Counted from the first letter of the stretch, positions 17,552 through 25,700 are shown. The stretch is DNA of 25,948 bases from Paracoccaceae bacterium (GCA_021767525.1 JAASTF010000010.1:1-25948), one strand, 5' to 3'. Notes: a model not told the origin generated them from the letters alone. A program made the numbers and translations.

Positions 17552-18499
17552 CTAGAACCGCAGGTTCAGACGGATCGCGCCGATCAATTGGCCCTCGGGC
17601 TGTGCCTCGAACTCTTCGCTCAGCCAGGTCAGCCCGTAAAACAGGCTGCCGCGCCGCCCGGCGTGATGCAGGCCAAGGCGCAGGCGGGCGCGCGCGCCGG
17701 TCAGGGCATAGCCGCGGTCGCGGGGCAGGTAGATGCTGTCATGCACATGCGCAACATCCGCCCCCAGCACCAGCGCGCTGCCCGAAAACGGTTGGCGGAT
17801 GGCGCGATAGCGATGGCCGCCCACCGCATCGCGGATCAAAAGCTCGCCCCGGCCCACCCGGCCCAGCGTCAGGTCGGCGCCCGCGCGCAGCAGCGTTTCA
17901 TCGCCCCAGCGCGCCTCGACAAAGGGCCGCAGCGTGGCTGCCGCGCCCAGCGGCAGATCGCGACCGGCCTCGACCACCAGGGTCGGATGCACGCCATTGC
18001 CGATCTGTGCGGCGCGCACCCCCGGCGACGGGCCTGCGATCCCGGCCAGGTCGTGCAGGGCGTCTTGCAGATCGTGCAACCCGGTCTGCGGCCCTGTCAC
18101 CACCAGGTTCGCACCCAGCGCAAAATCCGTGGCGCCCCGGCGGAAATGGCTGTGCAGCCCCGCGAACAGCGCCCCGGCATAGGGCCGGTCGGCGGCGGCG
18201 GGGGTGGTCAGGCTGGTGGGCGAGATGATCTGCCCGCCCAGGCGCAGCTCGATCAGGCGGCCGAACCGCAGGGGCGCGCGGCCCGTCCATCGCGGCCCCC
18301 AGACCAGGCTGGCGGCCACGCTGCCGGTGCGCCAGCGATCCTTGATGTCCCCGAACGAGTCGTTCGTGGTCAGCGTCGCATGGCCCAGGAACCGCCGGCC
18401 CACGCCGCCATCGTCATCGGCATCGGCTGCTGCAACCGCCGCGGCGGTGCAGAACAGGGCCGACAGGCCCAGGGCCAAGACGGCCAGGTATCGCGTCAT
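17552..18499 (-). CDS. LpxR-family lipid A 3'-O-deacylase, outer membrane
   Basis: This 315-residue protein has a signal peptide (LAVLALGLSALFCTAAAVAAA, cleaved near residue 25). A beta-barrel pattern follows and ends in RF, a terminal Phe as in outer-membrane proteins. LTTNDSFGDIKDRWRTGS (43-60) matches the LpxR block ENDxF..TDRxYTxG with the Asn-Asp pair at 46-47. DRPYAG (104-109) is the second family block. LpxR removes the 3'-acyloxyacyl chain of lipid A in a calcium-dependent reaction. The first block has Thr for Glu and Lys for Thr compared with my recollection of the consensus, so activity is not certain. GGGAAGGAG precedes the ATG. Confidence 0.8.
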   Translation of the reverse strand: MTRYLAVLALGLSALFCTAAAVAAADADDDGGVGRRFLGHATLTTNDSFGDIKDRWRTGSVAASLVWGPRWTGRAPLRFGRLIELRLGGQIISPTSLTTPAAADRPYAGALFAGLHSHFRRGATDFALGANLVVTGPQTGLHDLQDALHDLAGIAGPSPGVRAAQIGNGVHPTLVVEAGRDLPLGAAATLRPFVEARWGDETLLRAGADLTLGRVGRGELLIRDAVGGHRYRAIRQPFSGSALVLGADVAHVHDSIYLPRDRGYALTGARARLRLGLHHAGRRGSLFYGLTWLSEEFEAQPEGQLIGAIRLNLRF

Positions 18500-18591
18500 C
18501 TCCGGCTCCTTCCCGGCTGTGCGCTCCGTTTACTGGCGTAGCGCAGCCGCCGCCCCGGCGATAGTGCGCAGGCGCAACACAAGTGCGGCGA

Positions 18592-19293
18592 TCAGACCGA
18601 CAGATAGGCGTCGCGGATTTCCGGGTGGGCATTCAGCTCGGCCAGGGTGCCGGTGAATTTCTGGGTGCCGCCCTCGATGATAACGGCCATATCGGCCACG
18701 GCGCGGGCGAAATGCAGGTTCTGTTCCGACAGCAGCACGGTCAGCCCGTCCTTTTTCAGGCGGATGATCGCATGGGCCATCTGCTCGACGATCACCGGCG
18801 CGATGCCCTCGCTGGGTTCGTCCAGCAGCACGAAAGACGGGTTTCCCATCAGCGTGCGCGCGATGGTCAGCATCTGTTGCTCGCCGCCCGACAGCGCCTT
18901 GCCGCGGTTCGACCGCCGTTCGGCAAGGTTCGGGAACAGCTCGAACAGCTCGTCCACCGTCCAGGTATAGGTGCCCTCGCGCGGGGGCTGGCGCCCGACT
19001 TCCAGGTTTTCCTCTACCGTCAGGTCGGTGAAGATGCGGCGCTCTTCGGGCACGTATCCCAGGCCCAGCTTGGCCACCTTGTGCGGCGCCATGCCGGTGA
19101 TGTCCTGCCCCTGGAACGTGACCTTTCCGCTGCGCGGCTGCACCAGCTGCATGATGGATTTCATCGTGGTGGTCTTGCCCGCGCCGTTGCGGCCCAACAG
19201 CGCCACCACCTGCCCGCGCGCGACGGTAAAGCTCAGATCGTTCAGAACATGGGCCTTGCCGTAAAAGGAATTGACGCCGCTCAGCTCAAGCAT
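18592..19293 (-). CDS. livF: ABC transporter ATP-binding protein, LivF type
   Basis: The product is 233 residues. It has Walker A GRNGAGKTT (34-42), signature LSGGEQQ (134-140), Walker B LLDEP (156-160) and the LivF-type ending with GTLAELNAHPEIRDAYLSV. It is a cytoplasmic ATPase of a hydrophobic-amino-acid-type (HAAT) importer. I chose the ATG at 19291-19293, 8 bases inside the end of livG, because the longer frame carries only livG shadow. It is the last gene of the transporter operon. In this setting the substrate is probably an aromatic acid rather than branched-chain amino acids (inference). Confidence 0.92.
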   Translation of the reverse strand: MLELSGVNSFYGKAHVLNDLSFTVARGQVVALLGRNGAGKTTTMKSIMQLVQPRSGKVTFQGQDITGMAPHKVAKLGLGYVPEERRIFTDLTVEENLEVGRQPPREGTYTWTVDELFELFPNLAERRSNRGKALSGGEQQMLTIARTLMGNPSFVLLDEPSEGIAPVIVEQMAHAIIRLKKDGLTVLLSEQNLHFARAVADMAVIIEGGTQKFTGTLAELNAHPEIRDAYLSV

Positions 19294-20065
19294 CTTCTGC
19301 CTCGCCTTCCGATTTGAACACGGTGCCGCCGCCCAGATACACCTCTTGCACGCGCGGGTCGTTGCGAATGTCCTCGACGCTGCCATCGGCGATCAGCTGA
19401 CCCCGGTTCAGCACCATGATCCGATGCGCATGGGCAAAAACCACATCCATGTCATGCTCGGTGAACAGCACGCTCACCCCCTGGTCGCGCACGATGTCGG
19501 CGGTCAACTGCATCAGGGCGATCCGCTCGCGCGGGGCCATGCCGGCGGTGGGCTCGTCCATCAGCAACAGCGTGGGCTCATGCGCCAGCGCGATGGCCAG
19601 TTCCAACCGCTTCAGGTCGCCATAGGCCAGAACCGCGCAATGCCGCTCGGCCTGTTCGGCCATGCCGACCATCTCCAGCAGCTCCAGCGCGCGGGCGCGG
19701 TGCATCTTGTAGGCATAGGGCAACACCTTCAGCACCTGGTGATTGTGCGACAGCAACGCCATCTGCACGTTTTCCACCACCGTCATCGAGGCATAGGTGG
19801 CCGTAATCTGAAACGTCCGCCCCACGCCCCGCCGCCAGATCGCGCGCGGCGAAAGGCCGGTGATATCCTCGCCCATCAGGTGCACGCTGCCCCTGGTGGG
19901 TTTCAACTGCCCCATCAGCATGTTGAAACAGGTGCTTTTGCCCGCCCCGTTGGGCCCGATCAGGGCCAGCAATTCACCCTTTTGCAGCTGGAACGACACG
20001 TCATCCACCGCGACCAGCCCGCCGAACGCCTTGGTCAGACCCCGGGTTTCCAGAACCACGCTCAT
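19286..20065 (-). CDS. livG: ABC transporter ATP-binding protein, LivG type
   Basis: The product is 259 residues. It has Walker A GPNGAGKST (37-45), the LivG-type signature LAYGDLKRLELA, Walker B LLLMDEPTAGM and the extended C-terminus with VLNRGQLIADGSVEDIRNDPRVQEVYLG typical of LivG. It pairs with LivF on the fused LivHM permease. The ATG at 20063-20065 overlaps the permease stop codon by 4 bases (ATGA), showing translational coupling. An upstream in-frame ATG (20110) is less likely because it lies inside the permease gene. Confidence 0.93.
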   Translation of the reverse strand: MSVVLETRGLTKAFGGLVAVDDVSFQLQKGELLALIGPNGAGKSTCFNMLMGQLKPTRGSVHLMGEDITGLSPRAIWRRGVGRTFQITATYASMTVVENVQMALLSHNHQVLKVLPYAYKMHRARALELLEMVGMAEQAERHCAVLAYGDLKRLELAIALAHEPTLLLMDEPTAGMAPRERIALMQLTADIVRDQGVSVLFTEHDMDVVFAHAHRIMVLNRGQLIADGSVEDIRNDPRVQEVYLGGGTVFKSEGEAEDA

Positions 20066-21924
20066 GCCTCGTCCTCCGCCCGTTTGAACAGGCCCACGCG
20101 CTCGGCCCATTTGCGCAGCGTGCCCACGATGCCGTCAGGCGCCACGATCACCACGAAGATAATCAAAAGCCCCATCGCCAGGCGCCAGTATTCGAACCGG
20201 GTCAGCACGTCTTCGACCCCCTTGAAGAAGGCGCCACCGACGATGCCGCCCGACAGGGTTTTCACGCCGCCCAGGAACACCACGATCAGCGCGTCGAAAC
20301 TGCGCGCGATCTCCAGCTCGTTGGGGAAAATGCTGCCCTTGGAAAACACGAACAATCCACCCGCCAGCCCGGCCATGAACCCGGCGAAGGCAAAGGCCAG
20401 CATCCGCACGCGGCGGGTGTTGATGCCCGTGGCCTCGGCCTGCCGCTCGCTGTCGCGCGCGGCGCGCAGGGCATAGCCAAAGGGCGAATGCGCCACGTGC
20501 CGCAGAAAGATCATGCCGCCGACGCTGAGGATAAGGGTGAAATAGAAATAGGTCGTCGTGCCGCTCAGCCATTTCGCGGGCCACAGGCCCAGGATGCCAT
20601 CATCACCGCCGGTGAACTCGCCCCATTGGAACACAAGGCTCCACAACAGCTGGGCAAAGGCCAGGGTCAGCATGGCGAAATAGACGCCGGTCAGCCGCAG
20701 GCAGACCCAGCCCACGATGATCGCGCCCAGCCCGGCCCCGACCGGCGCCAGCAAAAACGCCAGCTCCATCGGCGTGTCGGCATGGGTCATCAGCAAGGCC
20801 GCGACATAAGCGCCGCCGCCGAAATAGGCCGCGTGGCCAAAGCTGACCAAACCGCCCAGACCCAACAGGAAATGCAGCGAGGCTGCGAACAGGCAGAAAA
20901 TCAGGATGTCGGTCGCCAGCACCTGCATGAAGCTCGACCCATAAAGCGGCAGCGCCGCCAGCGCCGCAACGCCCGCCGCCACCAGCAGCCGCACCTGCAA
21001 GCCCGCCGGCTTGATCGGGCGCTCGGGCTCGCCCACCTGGCCATGCTCGCCGGCCACCTCTTCGCGGCCGAACAGGCCATAGGGCCGGATCATCAGCACC
21101 AGCACCATCACCACGAACATCAGAACAAGGGTGGATTGCGGCAGGTAGGTCACGCCAAAGACGTTCAGAACCGAGATGATGACGGCGGCCAGATAGGCGC
21201 CCGGCAGCGAGCCCATGCCGCCGATCACCACCACCACGAACACCGCCGTCAGGATGTTGAAATCCATCAGCAGGTCGGCGCCGCCCTTGGGCAGTTGCAG
21301 CGCCCCGCCCAAGCCCGCCAGCGCACAGCCCAGCGCGAAGACGCCGGTGAACAGCCACGCCTGGTTGACGCCCAGCGCGCCCACCATTTCACGGTCTTGC
21401 GTGGCCGCGCGCACCAGAACGCCGACGCGGGTTTTCGTGATAAGATACCACAGGCCCAACGCCACGAAGGGCGTGATGACCAGCAGCGCGATATCGTATT
21501 TCGGAATGGGCTCGCCCATGATGCGCACCACGCCCCGCAGCCCCGGCGCGCGCGGGCCCAGCAGGTCTTCGGGGCCCCAGATCATCAGCGCCAGGTCCTG
21601 CACCACCAGGATCACGCCGAAGGTGGCGACCAGCTGGAACAGCTCGGGCGCGCGATAGACCGGGCGCAGCACCAGGATTTCCACCAGCATCCCGATCACG
21701 CCCACCGCCAGACCGGCCAGCAGGATCGACCCCCAGAACCCAACCGACCCGGGCAAGACCTGCATCAGCGTATACCCGATATAAGCCCCCAGCATGTAGA
21801 AACTGCCATGCGCGAAATTGACGATCCGGGTCACGCCAAAGATCAGGCTCAGCCCCGAGGCGACCATGAAAAGCGCGCCCGCATTGGCAAGACCCGTCAA
21901 TAGCTGAGCGATGAAAAGGCCCAT
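20062..21924 (-). CDS. livHM: ABC transporter permease, LivH-LivM fusion
   Basis: This 620-residue membrane protein carries both permeases on one chain. The first half (about 1-295) is LivH-like: ANAGALFMVASGLSLIFGVTRIVNFAHG, and a conserved GGMGSLPGA loop. The second half (about 310-620) is LivM-like: FGHAAYFGGGAYVAALL, RAARDSERQAEATGIN, and SIFPNELEIARSFDALIVVFLGG. A charged linker (about residues 290-308) joins them. One chain should therefore fill both permease positions of the HAAT importer. Such fusions occur in Rhodobacteraceae. Roughly 8 and 9 hydrophobic segments are visible in the halves. Confidence 0.9.
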   Translation of the reverse strand: MGLFIAQLLTGLANAGALFMVASGLSLIFGVTRIVNFAHGSFYMLGAYIGYTLMQVLPGSVGFWGSILLAGLAVGVIGMLVEILVLRPVYRAPELFQLVATFGVILVVQDLALMIWGPEDLLGPRAPGLRGVVRIMGEPIPKYDIALLVITPFVALGLWYLITKTRVGVLVRAATQDREMVGALGVNQAWLFTGVFALGCALAGLGGALQLPKGGADLLMDFNILTAVFVVVVIGGMGSLPGAYLAAVIISVLNVFGVTYLPQSTLVLMFVVMVLVLMIRPYGLFGREEVAGEHGQVGEPERPIKPAGLQVRLLVAAGVAALAALPLYGSSFMQVLATDILIFCLFAASLHFLLGLGGLVSFGHAAYFGGGAYVAALLMTHADTPMELAFLLAPVGAGLGAIIVGWVCLRLTGVYFAMLTLAFAQLLWSLVFQWGEFTGGDDGILGLWPAKWLSGTTTYFYFTLILSVGGMIFLRHVAHSPFGYALRAARDSERQAEATGINTRRVRMLAFAFAGFMAGLAGGLFVFSKGSIFPNELEIARSFDALIVVFLGGVKTLSGGIVGGAFFKGVEDVLTRFEYWRLAMGLLIIFVVIVAPDGIVGTLRKWAERVGLFKRAEDEA

Positions 21925-21960
21925 CTATATACCTGTCAGGTTGTCCGTGGAAATGACCCG

Positions 21961-21987
21961 CCGCGCCGGGCAAACCGGCCCCGCGCG
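21961..21987 (-). promoter_or_regulatory. hairpin in the binding-protein/permease gap
   Basis: A G/C-rich imperfect inverted repeat (CCGG 21966-21969 with CCGG 21975-21978, extended by CGCG 21962-21965 against GCGCG 21983-21987 with a bulge) lies in the 81-base gap after the binding-protein gene. No long T-tract follows on the minus strand. Such hairpins often stabilise the binding-protein mRNA relative to the permease; that role is inferred. Confidence 0.35.
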
Positions 21988-22005
21988 ACGGTTTTTATCA
22001 GTAGA

Positions 22006-23211
22006 TCAATCGGCTGGGCGAAGTTCGCTGACCTCTTCATCCGACGGCAGGTAATCCGCACCGTCCTTGTAACTCCAGTCCACCATCACGCCCTTGCCGT
22101 CCTTCAGCGCGATGGTGCCCACATAGGCCCCCATCGTCGACTGATGGTCGATCCCGCGATAGGTGATTTCGCCCATCGGCGTGTCCAGCGTCAGGTCTTC
22201 GAACGCGGCGCGGATCGCCTCGGTTTCCGTGCTGCCGGCCTTTTCCAGCGCGGCGGCGATGGATTGCACCGTCATGTAACCGACGATCGAGCCCAGGCGC
22301 GGGTAATCCTCCCACCGCTCTTGATAGGCGGCGACGAATTCGCCCGCCGGGCCGTCGTTCAGGTCATACCAGGGATAGCCGGTCACGGTCCAACCAACGG
22401 GCGCCTCCTCGCCCAGCGGGTCCAGGTATTCGGGTTCGCCCGACAGCAGGCCATAAACCTGCCGGCCCTCGAACAGGCCCCGGTCGGTGCCTTCGCGCAC
22501 CAGCTTGGCCAGGTCGGGGCCGAAGGTGACGTTATAGATCGCGTCGGGCTTGGCCCGTTCGATGGCCTGCACCTCGGCGCCGGCGTCGATCTTGAACAGG
22601 GCGGGCCACTGCTCGGCCACGAACTCGGCATCGGGCTTCAGCCGCAGCAGGTTTTCCTTGAACGCCGCCACCGCGTCCTTGCCATAGGCATAGTTGGGCG
22701 CGATCGTCGCGAATGTCTGCGCGTCGGTCTTGGCCGCCTCTTCGGCCAGCATCGCCGCCTGCATATAGGTCGAGCTGCGCAGCCGGAAGGTATAGGGGTT
22801 GCCGCTTGCCCAGACCAGGCTGTCGGCCAGCGGTTCCGCGGCAAGGTATACATAGCCGCGCTGCGCCGCCAGCGAGGAGATCGCCAGCCCCACATTCGAC
22901 AGGATCGTGCCGGTCAGCATCACCGCGCCGTCGCGGGTCATCAGCTCTTCGGCGATCTTGACGGCCTCGCCCGGCTCACCCTGGTCGTCGCGGAAAATGA
23001 ATTCCAGCGGGCGGCCCATGACGCCGCCATTGCCGTTGATCTGCTCCAGCGCCAGCTCGATCCCCTTCTTGTAGGGCTCGGCAAAGGCCGCCATGCGCTT
23101 GTAATGGTTGATCTCGCCGATCTTGATCGCCTCTTGCGCGGTGGCGGTCAGCGGCAGCATCGCCAGCGCGGCGGCGCCGATCATGCCTTTCAGAAAAGTC
23201 TTGCGTTTCAT
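22006..23211 (-). CDS. periplasmic substrate-binding protein, LivK/HAAT type
   Basis: This 401-residue exported protein has a signal peptide (KGMIGAAALAMLPLTATAQ, cleaved about residue 26). The mature part starts EAIKIGEINHYKRMAAF and follows the type I periplasmic-binding fold: KKGIELALEQINGNGGVMGR, FRDDQGEPGEAV, and a C-terminal GITYRG-like block. It is the specificity component of the fused ABC importer. Its place directly downstream of a Rieske oxygenase (33-base gap) points to an aromatic acid ligand, as for the aromatic-binding HAAT proteins of Rhodopseudomonas; this is inference. Confidence 0.9.
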   Translation of the reverse strand: MKRKTFLKGMIGAAALAMLPLTATAQEAIKIGEINHYKRMAAFAEPYKKGIELALEQINGNGGVMGRPLEFIFRDDQGEPGEAVKIAEELMTRDGAVMLTGTILSNVGLAISSLAAQRGYVYLAAEPLADSLVWASGNPYTFRLRSSTYMQAAMLAEEAAKTDAQTFATIAPNYAYGKDAVAAFKENLLRLKPDAEFVAEQWPALFKIDAGAEVQAIERAKPDAIYNVTFGPDLAKLVREGTDRGLFEGRQVYGLLSGEPEYLDPLGEEAPVGWTVTGYPWYDLNDGPAGEFVAAYQERWEDYPRLGSIVGYMTVQSIAAALEKAGSTETEAIRAAFEDLTLDTPMGEITYRGIDHQSTMGAYVGTIALKDGKGVMVDWSYKDGADYLPSDEEVSELRPAD

Positions 23212-23244
23212 GGGTTTCCCTCTCTGCTGGTCCCTTGTTCGGCC

Positions 23245-24312
23245 CTAGTCGAGCTGAACGAATGTCGGCCTTTCCGGCTCTCCTAGATATTCGGTGGCTT
23301 CGGCCTCGATCAGGTCGCGAATGCGCTTGCGATAGACATTCGGCGCCTTGTCGATGGCGATGCGGATGGGTTTGCGTTTCTGCGGGCGCTGTTCTTCCTC
23401 GTGGATGGCCTCCAGCACCTCCTTGTCCTCGTCGAACGCGACCTGGAACATCGCATCCATCTGCGCGCTGGCCGCGTCGTCGCCCTGCGCGGTGTTGCGC
23501 AGGTGCATCCAGTAATCGATGGTGTAATCCTCGGTCACGGGGGTGACGAAATGCAACGCGAAAATGCGCACACCCTCGTCGCGCGCGTCCTCGGGCAGGT
23601 TGCGGCCCGCATCCACGCTGCCGAAATCGATCACCGCCGTGGATGGCATGTGCAGATAGTAGTAATGCCACCGGTCCACATTGCCCTTAAACCCGCCGAA
23701 CTTCTGGAAAAACCCCACCGGCGGCGCGTTCCTGATCCAGCGCCAGGCCGCGATCACCTCGCCGCTGGTCGAGACATGCACCGGCACGTCCTCGGACGCG
23801 GCGCTGCCCAGCGTGGTGGGATGCACGAAACTGACATGCGCCGGGTCCACCAGGTTTTCCGCCACGTTCAGGTAATGCGCCCGGATATGCAGCGCGCCGC
23901 CGTGATGGGCGTGCCAGTCGGGGTCGTCGAATTGGGCCAGGTGAAAGATCTTGGCCCGGTCGGCCTTGTCGGCCTCGCCCATCCAGACCCAGACGATGCC
24001 GTTGCGCTCTTCCACCGGGAAGGCATCGACATAGGCGCTGCGCGGCAGGTTGTCCTGCCCCGGCACACGCACGCATTTGCCCGCCCCGTCAAAGGTCATC
24101 CCGTGATAGCCGCATTGCACCGTGTCGCCGATGCGCTTGCCCTTTGACAGCGGCAACAGCTTGTGCGGGCAGCGATCCTCCAACGCGACGACCCGGCCCG
24201 TCGAGGCGCGGAACATCACCATGTTCTGCGCGCAGATCGTCACCGGTTTCAGATCGTCGCCGAAATCGCGCGACCATCCGGCGACATACCAGGCGTTCCT
24301 GACGAAGCTCAT
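23245..24312 (-). CDS. Rieske ring-hydroxylating oxygenase alpha subunit, VanA-like
   Basis: This 355-residue cytoplasmic oxygenase has a Rieske 2Fe-2S site at Cys48, His50, Cys67 and His70 (CPHKLLPLSKG, CGYHG) and a mononuclear iron site at His159, His164 and a distal acid (NLVDPAHVSFVHPTTLG). The domain order and length match the vanillate O-demethylase/dicamba-type group, which uses a separate reductase. I chose the ATG at 24310-24312 because AGGGGG is 9-10 bases upstream; the ATG 9 bases earlier sits on top of the Shine-Dalgarno. The substrate is unknown; demethylation of a methoxylated aromatic acid is the best guess. No reductase gene lies in the window. Confidence 0.88.
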   Translation of the reverse strand: MSFVRNAWYVAGWSRDFGDDLKPVTICAQNMVMFRASTGRVVALEDRCPHKLLPLSKGKRIGDTVQCGYHGMTFDGAGKCVRVPGQDNLPRSAYVDAFPVEERNGIVWVWMGEADKADRAKIFHLAQFDDPDWHAHHGGALHIRAHYLNVAENLVDPAHVSFVHPTTLGSAASEDVPVHVSTSGEVIAAWRWIRNAPPVGFFQKFGGFKGNVDRWHYYYLHMPSTAVIDFGSVDAGRNLPEDARDEGVRIFALHFVTPVTEDYTIDYWMHLRNTAQGDDAASAQMDAMFQVAFDEDKEVLEAIHEEEQRPQKRKPIRIAIDKAPNVYRKRIRDLIEAEATEYLGEPERPTFVQLD

Positions 24313-24374
24313 CTTGAACATCCCCCTGTTGGCGGCGCCACCTGCGGCAGCTTGTCACGATTGGGCACCATCAT

Positions 24375-24394
24375 ATTGTTAGTTGTCAAACAAT
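24375..24394. promoter_or_regulatory. palindromic operator, probable MarR site
   Basis: ATTGTT (24375-24380) and AACAAT (24389-24394) form a perfect inverted repeat with an 8-base spacer. Inside it TTGT-CAA-ACAA (24384-24394) forms a second, shorter one. It sits in the 159-base divergent gap between the Rieske and MarR genes, where MarR-family repressors usually bind 16-20-base A/T-rich palindromes. Confidence 0.6.
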
Positions 24395-24400
24395 TTCTGC

Positions 24401-24421
24401 ACCCCTAATCGGGGTTATAAT
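24401..24421 (+). promoter_or_regulatory. candidate -10 box of the MarR gene, with small hairpin
   Basis: TATAAT (24416-24421) is a perfect -10 box on the plus strand, about 50 bases before the marR start codon. ACCCC-TAATC-GGGGT (24401-24415) directly precedes it. A good -35 at 17 bases was not seen, so the promoter may need activation. Confidence 0.4.
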
Positions 24422-24471
24422 GGACCACGCGCGGATAACGTGAAAGAGTGGTTCGAAATTGGGCGGCACGG

Positions 24472-24900
24472 ATGACGATGGACGCAAACACCACACAGGC
24501 CTACCGGCTGGAGGATCAGATCGGGTTCAAGCTGCGGCTGGCGAACCAGAAACATCTCGAGCTGTTCGCCCGCATGATGCCCGAAGTCACGCCAACGCAA
24601 TTCGCCATCCTGGCGCGGCTGCGCGAAACCGGGCCGATCTCGCAAAACGACCTGGGCCGGCGCGTGGGGCTGGATGCGGCCACCACCAAGGGCGTGGTGG
24701 ACCGACTGCGCGCCAAGGGGCTGGTGGAAAGCCGCAAAAGCCCCACCGACATGCGCCGCCTGGTGATTTCGCTGACCGACCAGGGCCGCGATTTCGCCGA
24801 CAGTGCGGTGGATACAGCGGCGCAGATTTCGCGGGCCACCGCCGCCAACCTGACCGCGCGCGAGTTGGAGCGGCTGCTGGCCCTGTTGGACAAGCTTTAG
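24472..24900 (+). CDS. MarR-family transcriptional regulator
   Basis: This 142-residue winged-helix dimer has helices with QFAILARLRE and the recognition region SQNDLGRRVGLDAATTKGVVDRLRAKGLV, then the wing ESRKSPTDMRRLVISLTDQG. The family typically releases DNA on binding an aromatic acid. It is divergent from the Rieske/transporter operon with a palindrome between them, so local repression with release by the substrate is the likely scheme. I chose the ATG at 24472; GTG 24448 or ATG 24478 are possible. It ends in a convergent gap with the PF06684 gene. Confidence 0.9.
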   Translation: MTMDANTTQAYRLEDQIGFKLRLANQKHLELFARMMPEVTPTQFAILARLRETGPISQNDLGRRVGLDAATTKGVVDRLRAKGLVESRKSPTDMRRLVISLTDQGRDFADSAVDTAAQISRATAANLTARELERLLALLDKL

Positions 24901-24932
24901 CGGGACGCACACCGCCGGCAGTCCGATTCACC

Positions 24933-25071
24933 CCGCGCGATCGCCAGACCGCCCCCCGGGCTGGCGATTGGGTACCGTCAGCGCACCGCTCGGAAGTTTT
25001 GCGGATAAGTCACGATAAAGCACCGCAGACCCAGCCAAGGGTCGCCATCCCGCGGTCTGGCAATCGCGCGG
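24933..25071. repeat. 139-base element bounded by a 20-base inverted repeat
   Basis: The arms are 24933-24952 and 25052-25071 and match at 19 of 20 positions when one is reverse complemented. Part of the left arm (ATCGCCAG 24940-24947) can also pair with CTGGCGAT at 24961-24968. The interior (about 24969-25020) is relatively A+T-rich and codes for nothing I recognise. No target-site duplication was seen at the edges. It could be a MITE-like insertion, a transcription-stop structure between convergent genes, or a small RNA. Confidence 0.55.
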
Positions 25072-25079
25072 TGCGAAAC

Positions 25080-25109
25080 CCGTAGGGTGGGCAGTCCTGC
25101 CCACCACCC
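25080..25109. repeat. dispersed repeat CCGTAGGGTGGGCA with hairpin, copy 2
   Basis: This is identical over 14 bases to 12231-12244. It continues as GGTGGGCA-GTCC-TGCCCACC (25086-25105), an 8-base hairpin lying just before the 3' end of the PF06684 gene. Confidence 0.65.
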
Positions 25110-25115
25110 AAACCC

Positions 25116-25700
25116 CTATCGCAGCCCGTCCTTGCCCTCGGCCTCGTCATGGGTCAGCCCGCCCACGCGCGGCAAGGGGCGGCCGCTGTCGGTGACAGCC
25201 ACCGCCACCAGTATCTCATCCGCGCGCGGTGCGTCGTTCATCCGCACCTCGACCCCGTCGAAATGGCTGCGCACATAGGCCGCGTCCTTGTGGCCCAGCG
25301 GCACGTCCAGATCCTGGCCCGGCCCGCCCATCTTTTTCGACGACGGAACCAGCGCCGCCCCCTTTTCAACCGCTTTGCGCAAAGGCGCGCCCAGCTTTGG
25401 GTGCAGGATCGCGGCGGCGTGCTCCAACTCGCCCGCCTCGCCCACCATCGCGGCCTTGCCATAGCTTTCGGCCTGCGCTGGGTCGATGCCCAAGGCCGCG
25501 ACCGCTTTTTCACCCAACAGCCCACCCAGTTCCGCGCCGATCTCCATCAGCTCGGTCAGATCCTCGTGGTATGCCCCGGCAAAGGGGTTGCGGATCACGG
25601 CGACAGCAACCGCCTTGCGGGTGGGCGGGTCGATGCGCTTGCCGATTTCTTTATGGGTTTCTTCAACCCAGACGGCCAGCTTGCGAATCTCGGCGCTCAT
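25116..25700 (-). CDS. amino acid synthesis family protein (PF06684), copy 1
   Basis: This 194-residue protein starts MSAEIRKLAVWVEETHKEIG and has the family blocks AVIRNPFAGAYHEDLTELMEIG, GEAGELEHAAAILHPKLG and RSHFDGVEVRMNDAPRADE. It is a full-length member of PF06684, small proteins found next to amino-acid or nitrogen catabolism genes. The activity is not well defined and none should be assumed. There is no signal peptide or membrane segment. The ATG overlaps the stop of the upstream paralogue by 4 bases, so the two are co-translated. Confidence 0.88.
   Translation of the reverse strand: MSAEIRKLAVWVEETHKEIGKRIDPPTRKAVAVAVIRNPFAGAYHEDLTELMEIGAELGGLLGEKAVAALGIDPAQAESYGKAAMVGEAGELEHAAAILHPKLGAPLRKAVEKGAALVPSSKKMGGPGQDLDVPLGHKDAAYVRSHFDGVEVRMNDAPRADEILVAVAVTDSGRPLPRVGGLTHDEAEGKDGLR

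Noticed and set aside
20488..21903. 471-codon plus-strand frame across the permease gene
   Set aside because: Gln/His-rich translation typical of the antisense of membrane proteins; no gene signal.
24901..25115. tRNA or open reading frame in the marR-PF06684 gap
   Set aside because: No cloverleaf or TTCGANNC-type arm; frames crossing it are continuations of shadows.
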